Positions 16,614 through 25,581 of a DNA stretch of 64,000 nucleotides are shown here, one piece after another. The position numbers and the translations under genes are program-made. The notes beneath the pieces were generated by a model. It saw only the letters and a program-made list of their open reading frames with translations, was not told the DNA's origin and did not search any database. Within the stretch, counting starts at the first letter, position 1, and the number at the start of each line of letters is the position of its first letter. This stretch comes from Flavobacteriales bacterium (GTDB lineage: Bacteria; Bacteroidota; Bacteroidia; Flavobacteriales_C; GCA-002722245), in NCBI GenBank assembly GCA_002722245.1, contig PBLA01000027.1, forward strand, positions 124,001-188,000, given 5' to 3'.

Positions 16614-17564
16614 GTGAAGAAAGTCTCAATAGTAATACCTGCATACAATGAAGAGGGAAATATAAAGGCTTTCTTGGAACGTATTCAAAATACGATGATT
16701 GACTCATACGAATATGAAGTTATTTTCGTCAATGATGGTTCTTCGGATAATACATATCAAGAGCTTAAAAACGCCTCACTTACTTATTCATGGGTTGGGT
16801 TTATATCCTTATCAAGGAATTTTGGTCATCAATATGCACTAAAAGCTGGTTTAGATTCTTGTACAGGTGATTGTTTGGTTACTTTGGATGCTGATTTGCA
16901 GCACCCTCCAGAACTTATTTCCAAGTTAGTTGAATATTGGGAAAGTGGAATTGATATAGTTTATACAATACGGCAGGAGGATAAAAACTTGGGATTTATT
17001 AAAAGAAAGACATCAAAGTTATTTTATAAAATTTTGAATTTGTTAGGGGGGATAGAGTTGGAAGAAGGTTCTGCTGATTTTAGATTAATTGATAAAAAAG
17101 TAGTTACACTTTTCAAACAAAATATTAAGGAGTATCATTTGTTTATGAGAGGTATGGTGTCATGGGTTGGGTACTCTCAAGTTGCTGTTTCATATAAACC
17201 CGAAAAAAGGTTCGCAGGTTCGAGTAAGTACTCTATGAAAAAGATGATTCGATTTGCTGTTGAGGGCTTGACATCCTTTAGTACCTTACCCCTAAAGTTT
17301 GCGGTTTATTTAGGTGCTATTGTGTCTTGTTTAAGTTTTTTATATTGCTTATATGTTTTGTATGGATATTTATTCACGTCAAAAAATGTAGAAGGTTGGA
17401 CATCTATGATGATGAGTATTTTAGTTCTAAGTGGTTTTCAGCTTCTGTCCATCGGATTATTAGGGGTTTATATAGGTAAGATCTTTTTTGAAGTTAAGGG
17501 TAGACCGAGTTATATTATTGATGAATTTCATAAACCTAATTATGATAAAAATACTGAGTTATAA
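16614..17564 (+). CDS. Polyprenyl-phosphate glycosyltransferase, GT2 (GtrB/ArnC-like)
   Basis: Membrane-attached GT-A enzyme of 316 residues that would load a sugar onto undecaprenyl phosphate on the cytoplasmic face. Visible are VSIVIPAYNEEGNI (4-17), NDGSSDNT, LSRNFGHQYALKAGLD, the metal-binding DADLQHPPEL (D92, D94) and RFAGSSKYSMKKM. Two C-terminal helices (about 228-290) anchor it, as in GtrB and ArnC. The start is GTG: no ATG is in frame and the family N-terminus follows at once. The next gene, a GT-C-like membrane protein, overlaps its end by 23 bases, which suggests a GtrB/GtrC-like pair for side-branch modification. Confidence 0.9.
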   Translation: MKKVSIVIPAYNEEGNIKAFLERIQNTMIDSYEYEVIFVNDGSSDNTYQELKNASLTYSWVGFISLSRNFGHQYALKAGLDSCTGDCLVTLDADLQHPPELISKLVEYWESGIDIVYTIRQEDKNLGFIKRKTSKLFYKILNLLGGIELEEGSADFRLIDKKVVTLFKQNIKEYHLFMRGMVSWVGYSQVAVSYKPEKRFAGSSKYSMKKMIRFAVEGLTSFSTLPLKFAVYLGAIVSCLSFLYCLYVLYGYLFTSKNVEGWTSMMMSILVLSGFQLLSIGLLGVYIGKIFFEVKGRPSYIIDEFHKPNYDKNTEL

Positions 17565-18897
17565 AAGACTTTATAATTTGATGTTTTCTTTTTTCGGTGC
17601 TGGAATAACCTTTGCTCTTCTTTATGGTGCTTTGAACTCTGTTCCTTTATTAGATGATTATTCATGGCCATCCGCTTTTAAAGAATTTGGGGGATTTGTA
17701 GATGTTCAATTTATATTTTATGAACGAGTTAATGGTCGTGTGCTTTCTACTTTTTTTTCTACATTACTTTTAAATAATAGTGTTTTTTATGGTCACTATG
17801 GTTTTGTTTTAGTTTTATTTATTCTAGGTAGCTCTTATTTATATTTCAAGCTTTTTTATAAGTTGACAGATTCTAGAGCTTTTCTCTCTATTAGCTTATC
17901 AATTTTGATAAACTTATTCCTCGTAGCAAATTCAAAACAACTTGCTACTCAGTTTTTTTGGTTAACTGGAGTTTTAGTATATCAACTATCATTTATTTTA
18001 GCATTAATAGCTATCATATTTTATTTTGGTGAGTATAAGTTTAAATGGCTTGTAATATTTTTCACTTCGTTCTTAAGTGTCCTAGCTTTTGAAATGGTGG
18101 TCTTCTTATTTGTTCCACTAATATTAGTTCTGGAGCTTAGAAAGTTAAGATCCAATTATAAGGCTATTATTGGTTTATCTAGTATTATGGCTTTTTCTTT
18201 GTTAATTAATTTGAAGGCTCCTGGTACAAGTATTAAATCTGAAGAATATTCTGCAGTTATAACTGAAGATTTCTTTCTTTCTATGAAAACTGCTTTTGAA
18301 CATTTGATGAGGTTTTTATTGGATGGCCAATTCATTACACTATTGGCATTTGGTATTATATTATATATTGCAAGGTTGACCTTTAACATACATAAACAAA
18401 TAAATTCTAGCCCGGTTCTTTTATCATTACTAGTTATCTGTAATCATTTAGTATTTCAATTTATTTATTTTTACAAAATAGGTAATAGAGTTGCTCCTAG
18501 AGTAGAAAATTTTTTAAATATTTTTGACTTTGTCATTGTAATACTTTTTGTTTTCTCACTTAGACTCTTAAAATTTAATATTAAATTACAACCGTTGTTT
18601 TTAACTTTATCATTCTCAATGATTGTTCTTCCTTTTGTGCGTGTTTCGAATCTAGGGTTATTGATTGGAGATGCGAAAAATGGTAGGATGAATGCATATA
18701 AATTTCAAATGGAACGCAGATATGACTTAATTGAAAATTGCCAGAGTGAAGTTTGTCTAGTTCCTAAAATTCAGAATATTCCATATTCTATATTTTATCA
18801 GCCACTCCCTTCAGATAGTGTTTCTAATAATTCTTTTTATTGCAGTCAATTAGGAGATTTTTATAATAAGGCATGGGTATTCACGGATGAGAATTAA
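17542..18897 (+). CDS. Polytopic membrane protein, DUF6056/GtrC-like GT-C glycosyltransferase (putative)
   Basis: 451-residue protein with about ten or eleven helices. The first outer loop has LLDDYSWP (Asp38, Asp39) and then ERVNGRVLS, a pattern like DUF6056 and Gtr-type enzymes that transfer sugars from polyprenyl phosphate in the periplasm. A hydrophilic C-terminal tail of about 55 residues follows. Start chosen at ATG 17542 (MIKILSYKRLYNL); an upstream ATG in frame at 17488 would lie deep inside the preceding GT2 gene. The 23-base overlap with the GtrB-like gene supports a two-component unit. The exact sugar is not known. Confidence 0.6.
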   Translation: MIKILSYKRLYNLMFSFFGAGITFALLYGALNSVPLLDDYSWPSAFKEFGGFVDVQFIFYERVNGRVLSTFFSTLLLNNSVFYGHYGFVLVLFILGSSYLYFKLFYKLTDSRAFLSISLSILINLFLVANSKQLATQFFWLTGVLVYQLSFILALIAIIFYFGEYKFKWLVIFFTSFLSVLAFEMVVFLFVPLILVLELRKLRSNYKAIIGLSSIMAFSLLINLKAPGTSIKSEEYSAVITEDFFLSMKTAFEHLMRFLLDGQFITLLAFGIILYIARLTFNIHKQINSSPVLLSLLVICNHLVFQFIYFYKIGNRVAPRVENFLNIFDFVIVILFVFSLRLLKFNIKLQPLFLTLSFSMIVLPFVRVSNLGLLIGDAKNGRMNAYKFQMERRYDLIENCQSEVCLVPKIQNIPYSIFYQPLPSDSVSNNSFYCSQLGDFYNKAWVFTDEN

Positions 18898-18927
18898 TAT
18901 ATTTAGACATTTTGATCTTTATAAATA

Positions 18928-19836
18928 ATGTTTTTAAAAGATAAAAAACCAGTAATTATTTCAGGTTCACCAAGGTCAGGCTCCACTTGGATTGGTAGAG
19001 TTTTAGAAGTACACAAGAATACTAATTATGTTCATGAACCATTTAATATTGGTATAGATCGTCCCAATAATCCATTCAAGTATTGGATGGAAGGTGTATT
19101 TAATGAGCAAAGTAAAAACCACCTTCGTGAAGTAAAAGCCTATTTGGATTCTTTTTATTCCATTGATAATAAATACATAAGGAAGGAGCTAAATGGTGTA
19201 TCTAATTTGAATGATTTTCGTGATTCATTTTGGAGATATAGAGAACGAAGAAAGAAAACTACAATTTTAAAGGATCCGATTGCTTTTTTTGCCTTAGATT
19301 GGTTGTCTAAGAATGTTACTGATAAAATTATTGTTACTATTCGACATCCAGCATCAGTTGTTGCTAGTTTAAAGCAAAAACAGTGGGGATATGAGTTTGA
19401 GCAAATGTTGAAGCAACCAATTTTAATGGAAAAATATCTTTTGCCATTGAAGTCAGAAATTGAAGAGTTTGCAAAGTCAGAAAAATCAATTGTTCAACAA
19501 GGCGCCTTGCAATGGAAATGTGTCTACTACACTAATCTTGAATTTATGAAGGCTCATCCACATTGGCTTTATGTAACAAATGAGAATCTATCACTAAATC
19601 CGTTGCAGGAATTTGAGAGAATTTTAAATTATATTGATTTACCTATTACTGAAAATGTTAAAAATCACATAATCGCCTCTACAACTGCAAGGAAAGGCGA
19701 GGAGACTGATTTAGTTAGAGACTCTCGAAGTAATATAGATAAGTGGAAAAAGCTTTTAACGAATGAAGAGATTGCGTACATAAAGTCCTCAACAGAGGAA
19801 GTATGGTCGCACTACTACAATGAAAGTGATTGGTAG
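18928..19836 (+). CDS. PAPS-dependent sulfotransferase
   Basis: 302-residue cytoplasmic sulfotransferase. The 5'-phosphosulfate-binding loop is SGSPRSGSTW (residues 12-21) and the 3'-phosphate site is IRHPASVVASL (138-148). The C-terminal RKGEETDLVRDSRSNIDKW matches the RKG region of the family that also holds the 3'-phosphate. Context implies sulfation of a polysaccharide or of a lipid-linked intermediate. Spacing to neighbours is about 30 bases on each side, all on the plus strand, so it probably belongs to the 16614-21602 operon. No PAPS synthesis genes are in the window. Confidence 0.85.
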   Translation: MFLKDKKPVIISGSPRSGSTWIGRVLEVHKNTNYVHEPFNIGIDRPNNPFKYWMEGVFNEQSKNHLREVKAYLDSFYSIDNKYIRKELNGVSNLNDFRDSFWRYRERRKKTTILKDPIAFFALDWLSKNVTDKIIVTIRHPASVVASLKQKQWGYEFEQMLKQPILMEKYLLPLKSEIEEFAKSEKSIVQQGALQWKCVYYTNLEFMKAHPHWLYVTNENLSLNPLQEFERILNYIDLPITENVKNHIIASTTARKGEETDLVRDSRSNIDKWKKLLTNEEIAYIKSSTEEVWSHYYNESDW

Positions 19837-19865
19837 TAGAAAATAAATTATAACGAATTATTAAA

Positions 19866-20816
19866 ATGCCTAAAGTTTCTAAAGAGCTCAAAATAATTAG
19901 CTACGATTATAGTTTAAAGGAACGAACTTTTGGTAGACTAAATTTTATCATTAAAGTTTTATTAGATAGGTACTTCAGACCAAAAAGAAACAAACCTTTG
20001 AATTTAAAGGTTGATCGTGAAATTAAATATAAAAACATTGATTTTAAAGAGTGTCTAATTACTTGTTATTTTACAAACTTGAAAGACCCTATAAAAGGTT
20101 TTGTAAGAAAAAATCCTGATATAAATTATATTGCTCCGTGGTACAATAGTGTAAGAAGCTTAGGTTTAAATGGTATCATTGTTCATGATGGATTAACAGA
20201 GGAATTTATTTCAAAATATGAAACTGAAAAAATACTTTTTATAAAATATAAGCCTGGTAGATATTCAATCTTTGAGGAAAGGTGGATGGCTTATTTCTTG
20301 ATACTAAAAAATAGTACCATTAGAAATGTTTTTATAACAGATGCGAATGATATTACCGTTAATAGTAATCCTTTTGAAAGACATCGAAATAAAGATTTAC
20401 TATATGTAGGTCGAGATCAAGCCAATAGAGTAGGAGATTCACAATGGATTTTGGATGAGATGAATAACTTTATTGAAGAATCTAATTATAAGGTCAACCC
20501 TATTGTTTTAAATCAAATCCTATTTAATGCTGGTATATTAGGAGGAGAAGTGAAAACAGTTTTACCAATTATCCAAAGAATTATTTCACTTACTTTACTT
20601 ACCGATTCTGATGTTCATAAGGACATGAGTCTATTAAACATTGCGATTAGTGAGCTTATTAAACCAAAAATTAGTTTATCATATTACCAAGATAAGTTAG
20701 TTAACCCTAAAAAGGATTTTGGCTTAAAAATTAAAGGTATTTGTACAGGTTATCCTTTAAATAGCGCTTTTCAAGCTTTTGAAACAAATTCTCAGGCAAC
20801 ATTTACTCATAAATAG
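19866..20816 (+). CDS. Unrecognised protein, possibly a GT-A-fold glycosyltransferase
   Basis: 316 residues, soluble, no signal peptide. I did not recognise the family. The centre has a strand ending in an acidic cluster, FITDANDITVNSNPF (about 156-170), similar in form to the DxD metal-binding loop of GT-A enzymes, and later VLNQILFNAGILGG, like the acceptor-side helix plus glycine turn found in GT8-like proteins. A run CLITCYFTNLKDP near residue 63 could be the first strand. It stands between a sulfotransferase and a GT2 gene with 6 bases to the latter, which supports a sugar-transfer role (inference). Confidence 0.5.
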   Translation: MPKVSKELKIISYDYSLKERTFGRLNFIIKVLLDRYFRPKRNKPLNLKVDREIKYKNIDFKECLITCYFTNLKDPIKGFVRKNPDINYIAPWYNSVRSLGLNGIIVHDGLTEEFISKYETEKILFIKYKPGRYSIFEERWMAYFLILKNSTIRNVFITDANDITVNSNPFERHRNKDLLYVGRDQANRVGDSQWILDEMNNFIEESNYKVNPIVLNQILFNAGILGGEVKTVLPIIQRIISLTLLTDSDVHKDMSLLNIAISELIKPKISLSYYQDKLVNPKKDFGLKIKGICTGYPLNSAFQAFETNSQATFTHK

Positions 20817-20822
20817 ATTCAA

Positions 20823-21602
20823 ATGAAACCAAAGGTTAGTATAATAATACCATATTTTAATCATGGTGAGTATATTAATCAAGCTTTAAATTCAGTTCAT
20901 AATCAGGGATTTGATGATTATGAAATTATTCTCGTAAATGATAGTTCTGTTGATAAGCAAAGTATTGAAGTCTTTAATGCTCTAGAGCACTCCAAGGTGC
21001 GGAAGTACACTATTAGTAATGGAGGGCCATGTGTTGCTAAAAACTATGGTGTTTCTATGGCTAGAGGAAGTATTCTAGGCTTTCTTGATTCTGATAACAT
21101 GTTGTTATCACCGTATATTAAAGAAGCTGTTTATGCGATTGACACTGAAGATTTTGAATGGGTATTCGGAGACGCTGAGCTATTTGGTTGTGAAACAGGA
21201 GTTAAATCACAAAAACTAAAAGGTTTAGAAGAAATTTTTATTAATAGTGTCATTGATAATTGTTTTTTTATTAAAAAGTCAACTTTTGAAAGTATTGGTG
21301 GTTTTGATGAATCACTTTCTCGTTTAGGTTTGGAAGACTGGGAGCTAAGTGTCAGATTAATAATTAATAATATTAGATTTAAACATTTAGAAAGTCCACT
21401 TTTCAAGTATCGAGTATTAGAGGATTCAAGAACGAATAAAGAAGCAAAGGATAATAGGGAATTAATTATGAAATATGTTTTTGAAAAACACCATTTATCC
21501 TTATTTGAGAATTATTCTAATATGTTTTTTAAGTTATTAAAAACTGAGAATAAATTTGAGGTAAAACTAGGAAATAGAATAAGACGTATTTTGGGGAAAT
21601 AA
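20823..21602 (+). CDS. Glycosyltransferase family 2
   Basis: 259-residue inverting GT-A enzyme. KVSIIIPYFNHGEYINQAL opens the domain, ILVNDSSVDKQS is the nucleotide-binding strand, and LDSDN (88-92) is the DxD metal site. FDESLSRLGLEDWELSVRL gives the ED motif with the likely catalytic base, near residue 164. No membrane helix. It is the last gene of its plus-strand run and stops 5 bases short of the convergent GT4 gene. Acceptor and donor are unknown. Confidence 0.88.
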   Translation: MKPKVSIIIPYFNHGEYINQALNSVHNQGFDDYEIILVNDSSVDKQSIEVFNALEHSKVRKYTISNGGPCVAKNYGVSMARGSILGFLDSDNMLLSPYIKEAVYAIDTEDFEWVFGDAELFGCETGVKSQKLKGLEEIFINSVIDNCFFIKKSTFESIGGFDESLSRLGLEDWELSVRLIINNIRFKHLESPLFKYRVLEDSRTNKEAKDNRELIMKYVFEKHHLSLFENYSNMFFKLLKTENKFEVKLGNRIRRILGK

Positions 21603-21607
21603 AAAGA

Positions 21608-22642
21608 TTAAATTTTTATCATTTTATCATTATATTCATTAACCTTTTTGTTGAATTTTTCAAGATCAAAGTCGGTGTTTAAATTTTGATTAATTACCTC
21701 TTTTATCTTATTTGTTAGCGCCATAACATTATCATAGTCTTGGATTACATACGTAACTGATTCAATAATATCTGAAATATCAGAATTGCAGGAATATAAA
21801 CAAGGTACATTTAATGATAGACTCTCTATAATAACCTGTCCCCAGCTTTCTGAGAATGAGCAATATAGATTTAAATGCATACTTCCAAGTAATTCAATGA
21901 ATTGTTTTCTAGAAAGTCCTGAATATGTTTTAATTCGATCTTTTGGAAGTATGTAATCAAATTCATTAGGCTCCAAAATGTGAATGACTGAGTTTTTAAT
22001 TAGGGATGCTGCAAAAACTTGGGTATGTCTATTTTTATTATAGGTAGAGTTGCCAAAAATTCCAATATGAATTTGAGTATTATCCCTTTTTAAGGGATTT
22101 AATTTTGAAGGAAGGCTAAGTGGAGGGATTACCCTAAATATTTCTTTATTTGTTGCTTTTTTAAGCCACTCGTCTAATCCTTTTTTAACAACACCAATGC
22201 GATTTATAATATTCTTTTTTGAGTACTCAATAATTTTACTAAAATTTTCTTGTTTTGACTTATTGCCATTAAATTCAGCTACACCTCCATGGAAAATAAT
22301 TCCTGTATTAATGTTTGCCCTATGAAATTCTTTTAACCAATTAAAACTATAATCGGGAAGACCAGAAAATATTATTAGATCTAATTTGTTTTCAATTAAA
22401 ATTTCGGTGAATTTTTTTCTTTGTGTTTCACTTAAAAGACTATTACTATATGATTGCGGTAGGACGAGGAAATTTTCTGGATACATTGCTTTTGTGGCAG
22501 TTTGTACACCCTGCCAATTGGCTCCAGTGGCTTGATAAGTAAAAACAATAACATTGCTTTTAGTAAGAATTTTTAATGCTCTTTGGATAAGTTCGTCAAA
22601 TTGAACATCACTTATCCAAGGTTTTTTCCATCTTTTTAGCAT
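21608..22642 (-). CDS. Glycosyltransferase family 4-like protein
   Basis: 344-residue GT-B protein. The C-terminal domain starts near residue 190 with HIGIFGNSTYNKNRHTQ, and the E-x7-E-like motif is in SESWGQVIIESLSLNVPCL (E264 region). The N-terminal half is divergent, with YQATGANWQGVQTATKAMYP. It is a lone minus-strand gene between two plus-strand groups, only 5 bases from the convergent GT2 and 42 bases from the divergent KASIII gene, so any promoters for the divergent pair must be compact. Confidence 0.78.
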   Translation of the reverse strand: MLKRWKKPWISDVQFDELIQRALKILTKSNVIVFTYQATGANWQGVQTATKAMYPENFLVLPQSYSNSLLSETQRKKFTEILIENKLDLIIFSGLPDYSFNWLKEFHRANINTGIIFHGGVAEFNGNKSKQENFSKIIEYSKKNIINRIGVVKKGLDEWLKKATNKEIFRVIPPLSLPSKLNPLKRDNTQIHIGIFGNSTYNKNRHTQVFAASLIKNSVIHILEPNEFDYILPKDRIKTYSGLSRKQFIELLGSMHLNLYCSFSESWGQVIIESLSLNVPCLYSCNSDISDIIESVTYVIQDYDNVMALTNKIKEVINQNLNTDFDLEKFNKKVNEYNDKMIKI

Positions 22643-22684
22643 ACATAAGGCAATATGGCCTTAAATTTATACAAAATTTAAAGA

Positions 22685-23635
22685 ATGAAATTTTTTGTAG
22701 AATATCCAGAGAATATTCTTTCTAATTCTAATTTGGAAGATGAGTTTAGTGATGTTGATATTAACAGATTAGAAAAAAAGCTTGGAATTAAGAAAAGACG
22801 CATTGTAGCTAAGAATGAAACAGCGTTAGATTTAGCTAAAAAGGTGTGTTCAAAAATATCAGCAGAGGATCTTGATCAAATTGATTTTTTACTCTATTGT
22901 ACCCAAACTCCCGAATACTTTTTGCCTTCAACCGCCTGTGTTTTACAGAATGAAATAGGATTAAGAAAAACGTGTGGGGCATTTGATTTTAATTTGGGTT
23001 GCTCTGGATATATTTATGGTCTTGCAATGGCTAAATCGTTTTTGCAATCGGGGGTTGCTACCAAGGTGCTTTTCGTTACTTCAGAAACATATTCAAAGCA
23101 TCTTCACAAAGAGGATTGGTCGAATAGGTCGATTTTTGGTGACGCTGCGACTGCTACAATTATTGAAGATAAAGATGTGAAAAAAATTGGATTGTTCGAT
23201 TTAGGAACAGATGGAGAAGGTGCTGAAAACTTAATAGTTAAAGGGGGTGCTGGAAAATCAAATTTTGAACAGAATTTCGAAAGGGATAATCTTTTTTTTA
23301 TGAATGGTCCAGAAGTGTTCAAATTTACTCTTGAAAATGTTCCAATAACCGTTCAATCTTGTTTGGATAAAAACGGGAAATCAATGGAGGATATCGATTA
23401 CGTTATTTTCCATCAAGCCAACGCTTACATGCTAAAAAAGTTAAGAAAAAAAGTAAATGTTTCAGATGAAAAATTTTATATAAATGTTGAGTCGATTGGA
23501 AATACTGTTTCTAATACCATTCCAATTGCAATTGACGATTCATTGAAAAGAGGTTTGATAAAGTCCGGCGATTGTTTACTTTTGTGTGGGTTTGGAGTAG
23601 GATATTCGTGGGGTTCAACATTAATTACAATTTAG
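22685..23635 (+). CDS. 3-oxoacyl-ACP synthase III (FabH-like KASIII)
   Basis: Condensing enzyme of 316 residues joining an acyl-CoA starter to malonyl-ACP. The catalytic triad is visible: Cys106 in FNLGCSGYIYGL, His243 in FHQANAYML, Asn273 in IGNTVSN. The C-terminal LLCGFGVGYSWGS closes the fold. It is not in a fatty-acid operon but in a polysaccharide region, directly followed by its own ACP, an SDR reductase and an acetyltransferase-like gene. This points to a dedicated short acyl chain for decorating a sugar, such as a 3-hydroxyacyl group (inference). A role in lipid synthesis is less likely here. Confidence 0.9.
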   Translation: MKFFVEYPENILSNSNLEDEFSDVDINRLEKKLGIKKRRIVAKNETALDLAKKVCSKISAEDLDQIDFLLYCTQTPEYFLPSTACVLQNEIGLRKTCGAFDFNLGCSGYIYGLAMAKSFLQSGVATKVLFVTSETYSKHLHKEDWSNRSIFGDAATATIIEDKDVKKIGLFDLGTDGEGAENLIVKGGAGKSNFEQNFERDNLFFMNGPEVFKFTLENVPITVQSCLDKNGKSMEDIDYVIFHQANAYMLKKLRKKVNVSDEKFYINVESIGNTVSNTIPIAIDDSLKRGLIKSGDCLLLCGFGVGYSWGSTLITI

Positions 23636-23643
23636 AATTAGTT

Positions 23644-23880
23644 ATGACAAAAGATTCGTTTTTTTCAGAATTAGAAGATTTACTAGAGTTAGAAGGTGAA
23701 TTAGAGTCCAATGCCAATACATTAATTGAGGATGTATTAGAAATAGACTCTTTAGCACATATCACAATTATATCATATGTGAAAGATGAATTAGGTTTAG
23801 ATATTAAGGCTGAAGATTTTTCAAAATTTGAGACGTTAGGTGATCTCGTTCAAGCCATAGGGGACGATAATTTTAAGTAA
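23644..23880 (+). CDS. Acyl carrier protein
   Basis: 78-residue acidic protein with the phosphopantetheine site Ser36 in EIDSLAHITI and a following DELGLDIKAEDF helix. Start set at ATG 23644, 8 bases after the KASIII stop; the frame is open further upstream but only inside the KASIII gene. It is not a copy placed with general fatty-acid genes, so it is probably the private carrier for the acyl chain made by the neighbouring KASIII and reduced by the SDR. Confidence 0.9.
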   Translation: MTKDSFFSELEDLLELEGELESNANTLIEDVLEIDSLAHITIISYVKDELGLDIKAEDFSKFETLGDLVQAIGDDNFK

Positions 23881-23881
23881 A

Positions 23882-24637
23882 GTGATAGACCTTTCAGGTG
23901 AAAAATATTTAATCACAGGATCAACTTCAGGTATTGGGATGGAAGTGGCTCAGTTGCTAAATTCTCTTGGTGCATTCACTGTTATATGTGGTAGAAATGA
24001 GGAAAAGTTAAATGAATTAAAAGAAAATTTGACTAAACCAGATTATGCTGAGGTATTCGTATTGAATCTTGCAGATTCATTTTCAGCTAAGTCTTTTTTA
24101 AAATTAAGTGTTGATAAAAGTGGCCTATATACCGGTATGGTTCATTGTGCAGGTATGGATATTACTAAGCCATATAAACTTTTAAAACAAAAAGATTTTG
24201 ATCTTTTGAATAGATTAAATATTACCGCTCCTTTTCAATTAGCTAAAGAGTTGGTAAATAAATCTATTTTTTCTCAAAAAGGAGGCAGTATAGTTTGGAC
24301 AAGCTCTGTTATGGGAAGTCTTGGACAAAAAGGTAAAATAGCGTACTCATCAAGTAAAGCATCAGTTGAAGGGTTGGTAAAGTCATTTGCTTTAGAGTTG
24401 GCACCAAAAAAAATCAGAGTAAATAGTATAGCTCCAGGAATAGTTAAAACACCACTAACGATTGATTTATTTGAAAAAATTTCTTCGGAAGCAGTTCAAG
24501 AAATTGAAAACATGCATCCTTTGGGATTTGGGGAGGTGGAAGATATAGCTTATCTGGTAGCTTTTTTAGTGAGTAATAAATCTAAATGGATTACAGGAAC
24601 TACTCACTTTATTGACGGTGGATACCATATTCAGTAA
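23882..24637 (+). CDS. Short-chain dehydrogenase/reductase, FabG-like ketoreductase
   Basis: NAD(P)H-dependent reductase of 251 residues. The cofactor loop is TGSTSGIG (12-19), the catalytic Tyr155 and Lys159 lie in IAYSSSKASVEG with the serine in IVWTSSVMG. The C-terminus WITGTTHFIDGGYHIQ is typical FabG. GTG start at 23882, one base after the ACP stop, is the only start consistent with the fold. It probably reduces the 3-ketoacyl group on the ACP to a 3-hydroxyacyl. Its stop overlaps the next start by one base (TAATG), indicating coupled translation. Confidence 0.88.
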   Translation: MIDLSGEKYLITGSTSGIGMEVAQLLNSLGAFTVICGRNEEKLNELKENLTKPDYAEVFVLNLADSFSAKSFLKLSVDKSGLYTGMVHCAGMDITKPYKLLKQKDFDLLNRLNITAPFQLAKELVNKSIFSQKGGSIVWTSSVMGSLGQKGKIAYSSSKASVEGLVKSFALELAPKKIRVNSIAPGIVKTPLTIDLFEKISSEAVQEIENMHPLGFGEVEDIAYLVAFLVSNKSKWITGTTHFIDGGYHIQ

Positions 24638-25581
24638 TGAAAGAATTTAAGTTTACTAGATTATCAGATTCAAATTTTGGATTATTAGTCCCTTTATATA
24701 AAAAAGCATTTGGAAAAGAAATAGATGAAGATTTTTTGAAAAAAAAATTTGATACTTCTATAATTTGTGGATTAAAGAATTTTGGTTTTTTAGCAATTCA
24801 TTCAAATGGAGATGCAGCTGCATTTTATGGAGTATTTCCCTGTTATTGTGTGAAAAATGATCAAAGGTTTTTAGTAGCTCAATCCGGAGATACTATGGTT
24901 GACCCCTTACACCGAAGAAAGAAACTTTTTATTAAGCTAGCTGAGTTGACTAATGAGCTCTGTAAAGAACACAAAATAAAAGCTATATTTGGATTTCCGA
25001 ATATATTTTCACTACCTACGTTCACTAAAAAGTTGGGATGGACTCATACACATAGTATTGAGGCCTTTCACTTTAAGGTAAAATGTTTGCCATTCATTAG
25101 ATTACAAAAGTTATTTAAACTTAAAAATGATTTTTTCTTAAATTATCAAAATACTCTATTAAGGTTGAACTCAGTTCAAAAAACAAACTTTACCTCAATA
25201 TTATTATCTAACAATTTCTTTTCAATAGAGCGCGATGCATCCTATTTTTCTTACAAGGTTAATCCGAAAAAATATATATTATTAATTAACGGAGTTTATT
25301 TATGGGTTAAGCTTACTCCAATGTATTTATTAATTGGTGATATTAGCGAATGTAGTACTCAAGATTTTGAAAAAGTAAAAATGGGATTGAGAAAACTCTG
25401 TTTTAAACTCGGTGTACCTCATTACAGATTTCAAACCTCTCCTGGCACAACCTTCCATGAAATGCTGAAGAACTCTTTAACCAAGCTAGAAAATGAATAT
25501 CCGGCTTGTGGAATCTCTTTTGATCAAAAGTTTGATATATCGAACTTGAGTTTTATTTTGGCTGATAACGATACATTTTGA
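24637..25581 (+). CDS. GNAT-family N-acyltransferase-like protein
   Basis: 314-residue protein. The N-terminal half looks like a GNAT domain: FKFTRLSDSNFGLLVPLYKKAF, then an AQSGDTMVDPLHRRKKLF segment (about 88-105) matching motif A, the acyl-CoA/ACP pyrophosphate loop, and IFGFPNIFSLPTFTKKLGW with the later helix. The C-terminal 140 residues are of unknown fold. Being locked between the ACP-linked reductase and a deacetylase with overlapping codons, it is the best candidate for moving the ACP-borne acyl group to a sugar amine (inference). Family assignment is moderate. Confidence 0.68.
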   Translation: MKEFKFTRLSDSNFGLLVPLYKKAFGKEIDEDFLKKKFDTSIICGLKNFGFLAIHSNGDAAAFYGVFPCYCVKNDQRFLVAQSGDTMVDPLHRRKKLFIKLAELTNELCKEHKIKAIFGFPNIFSLPTFTKKLGWTHTHSIEAFHFKVKCLPFIRLQKLFKLKNDFFLNYQNTLLRLNSVQKTNFTSILLSNNFFSIERDASYFSYKVNPKKYILLINGVYLWVKLTPMYLLIGDISECSTQDFEKVKMGLRKLCFKLGVPHYRFQTSPGTTFHEMLKNSLTKLENEYPACGISFDQKFDISNLSFILADNDTF

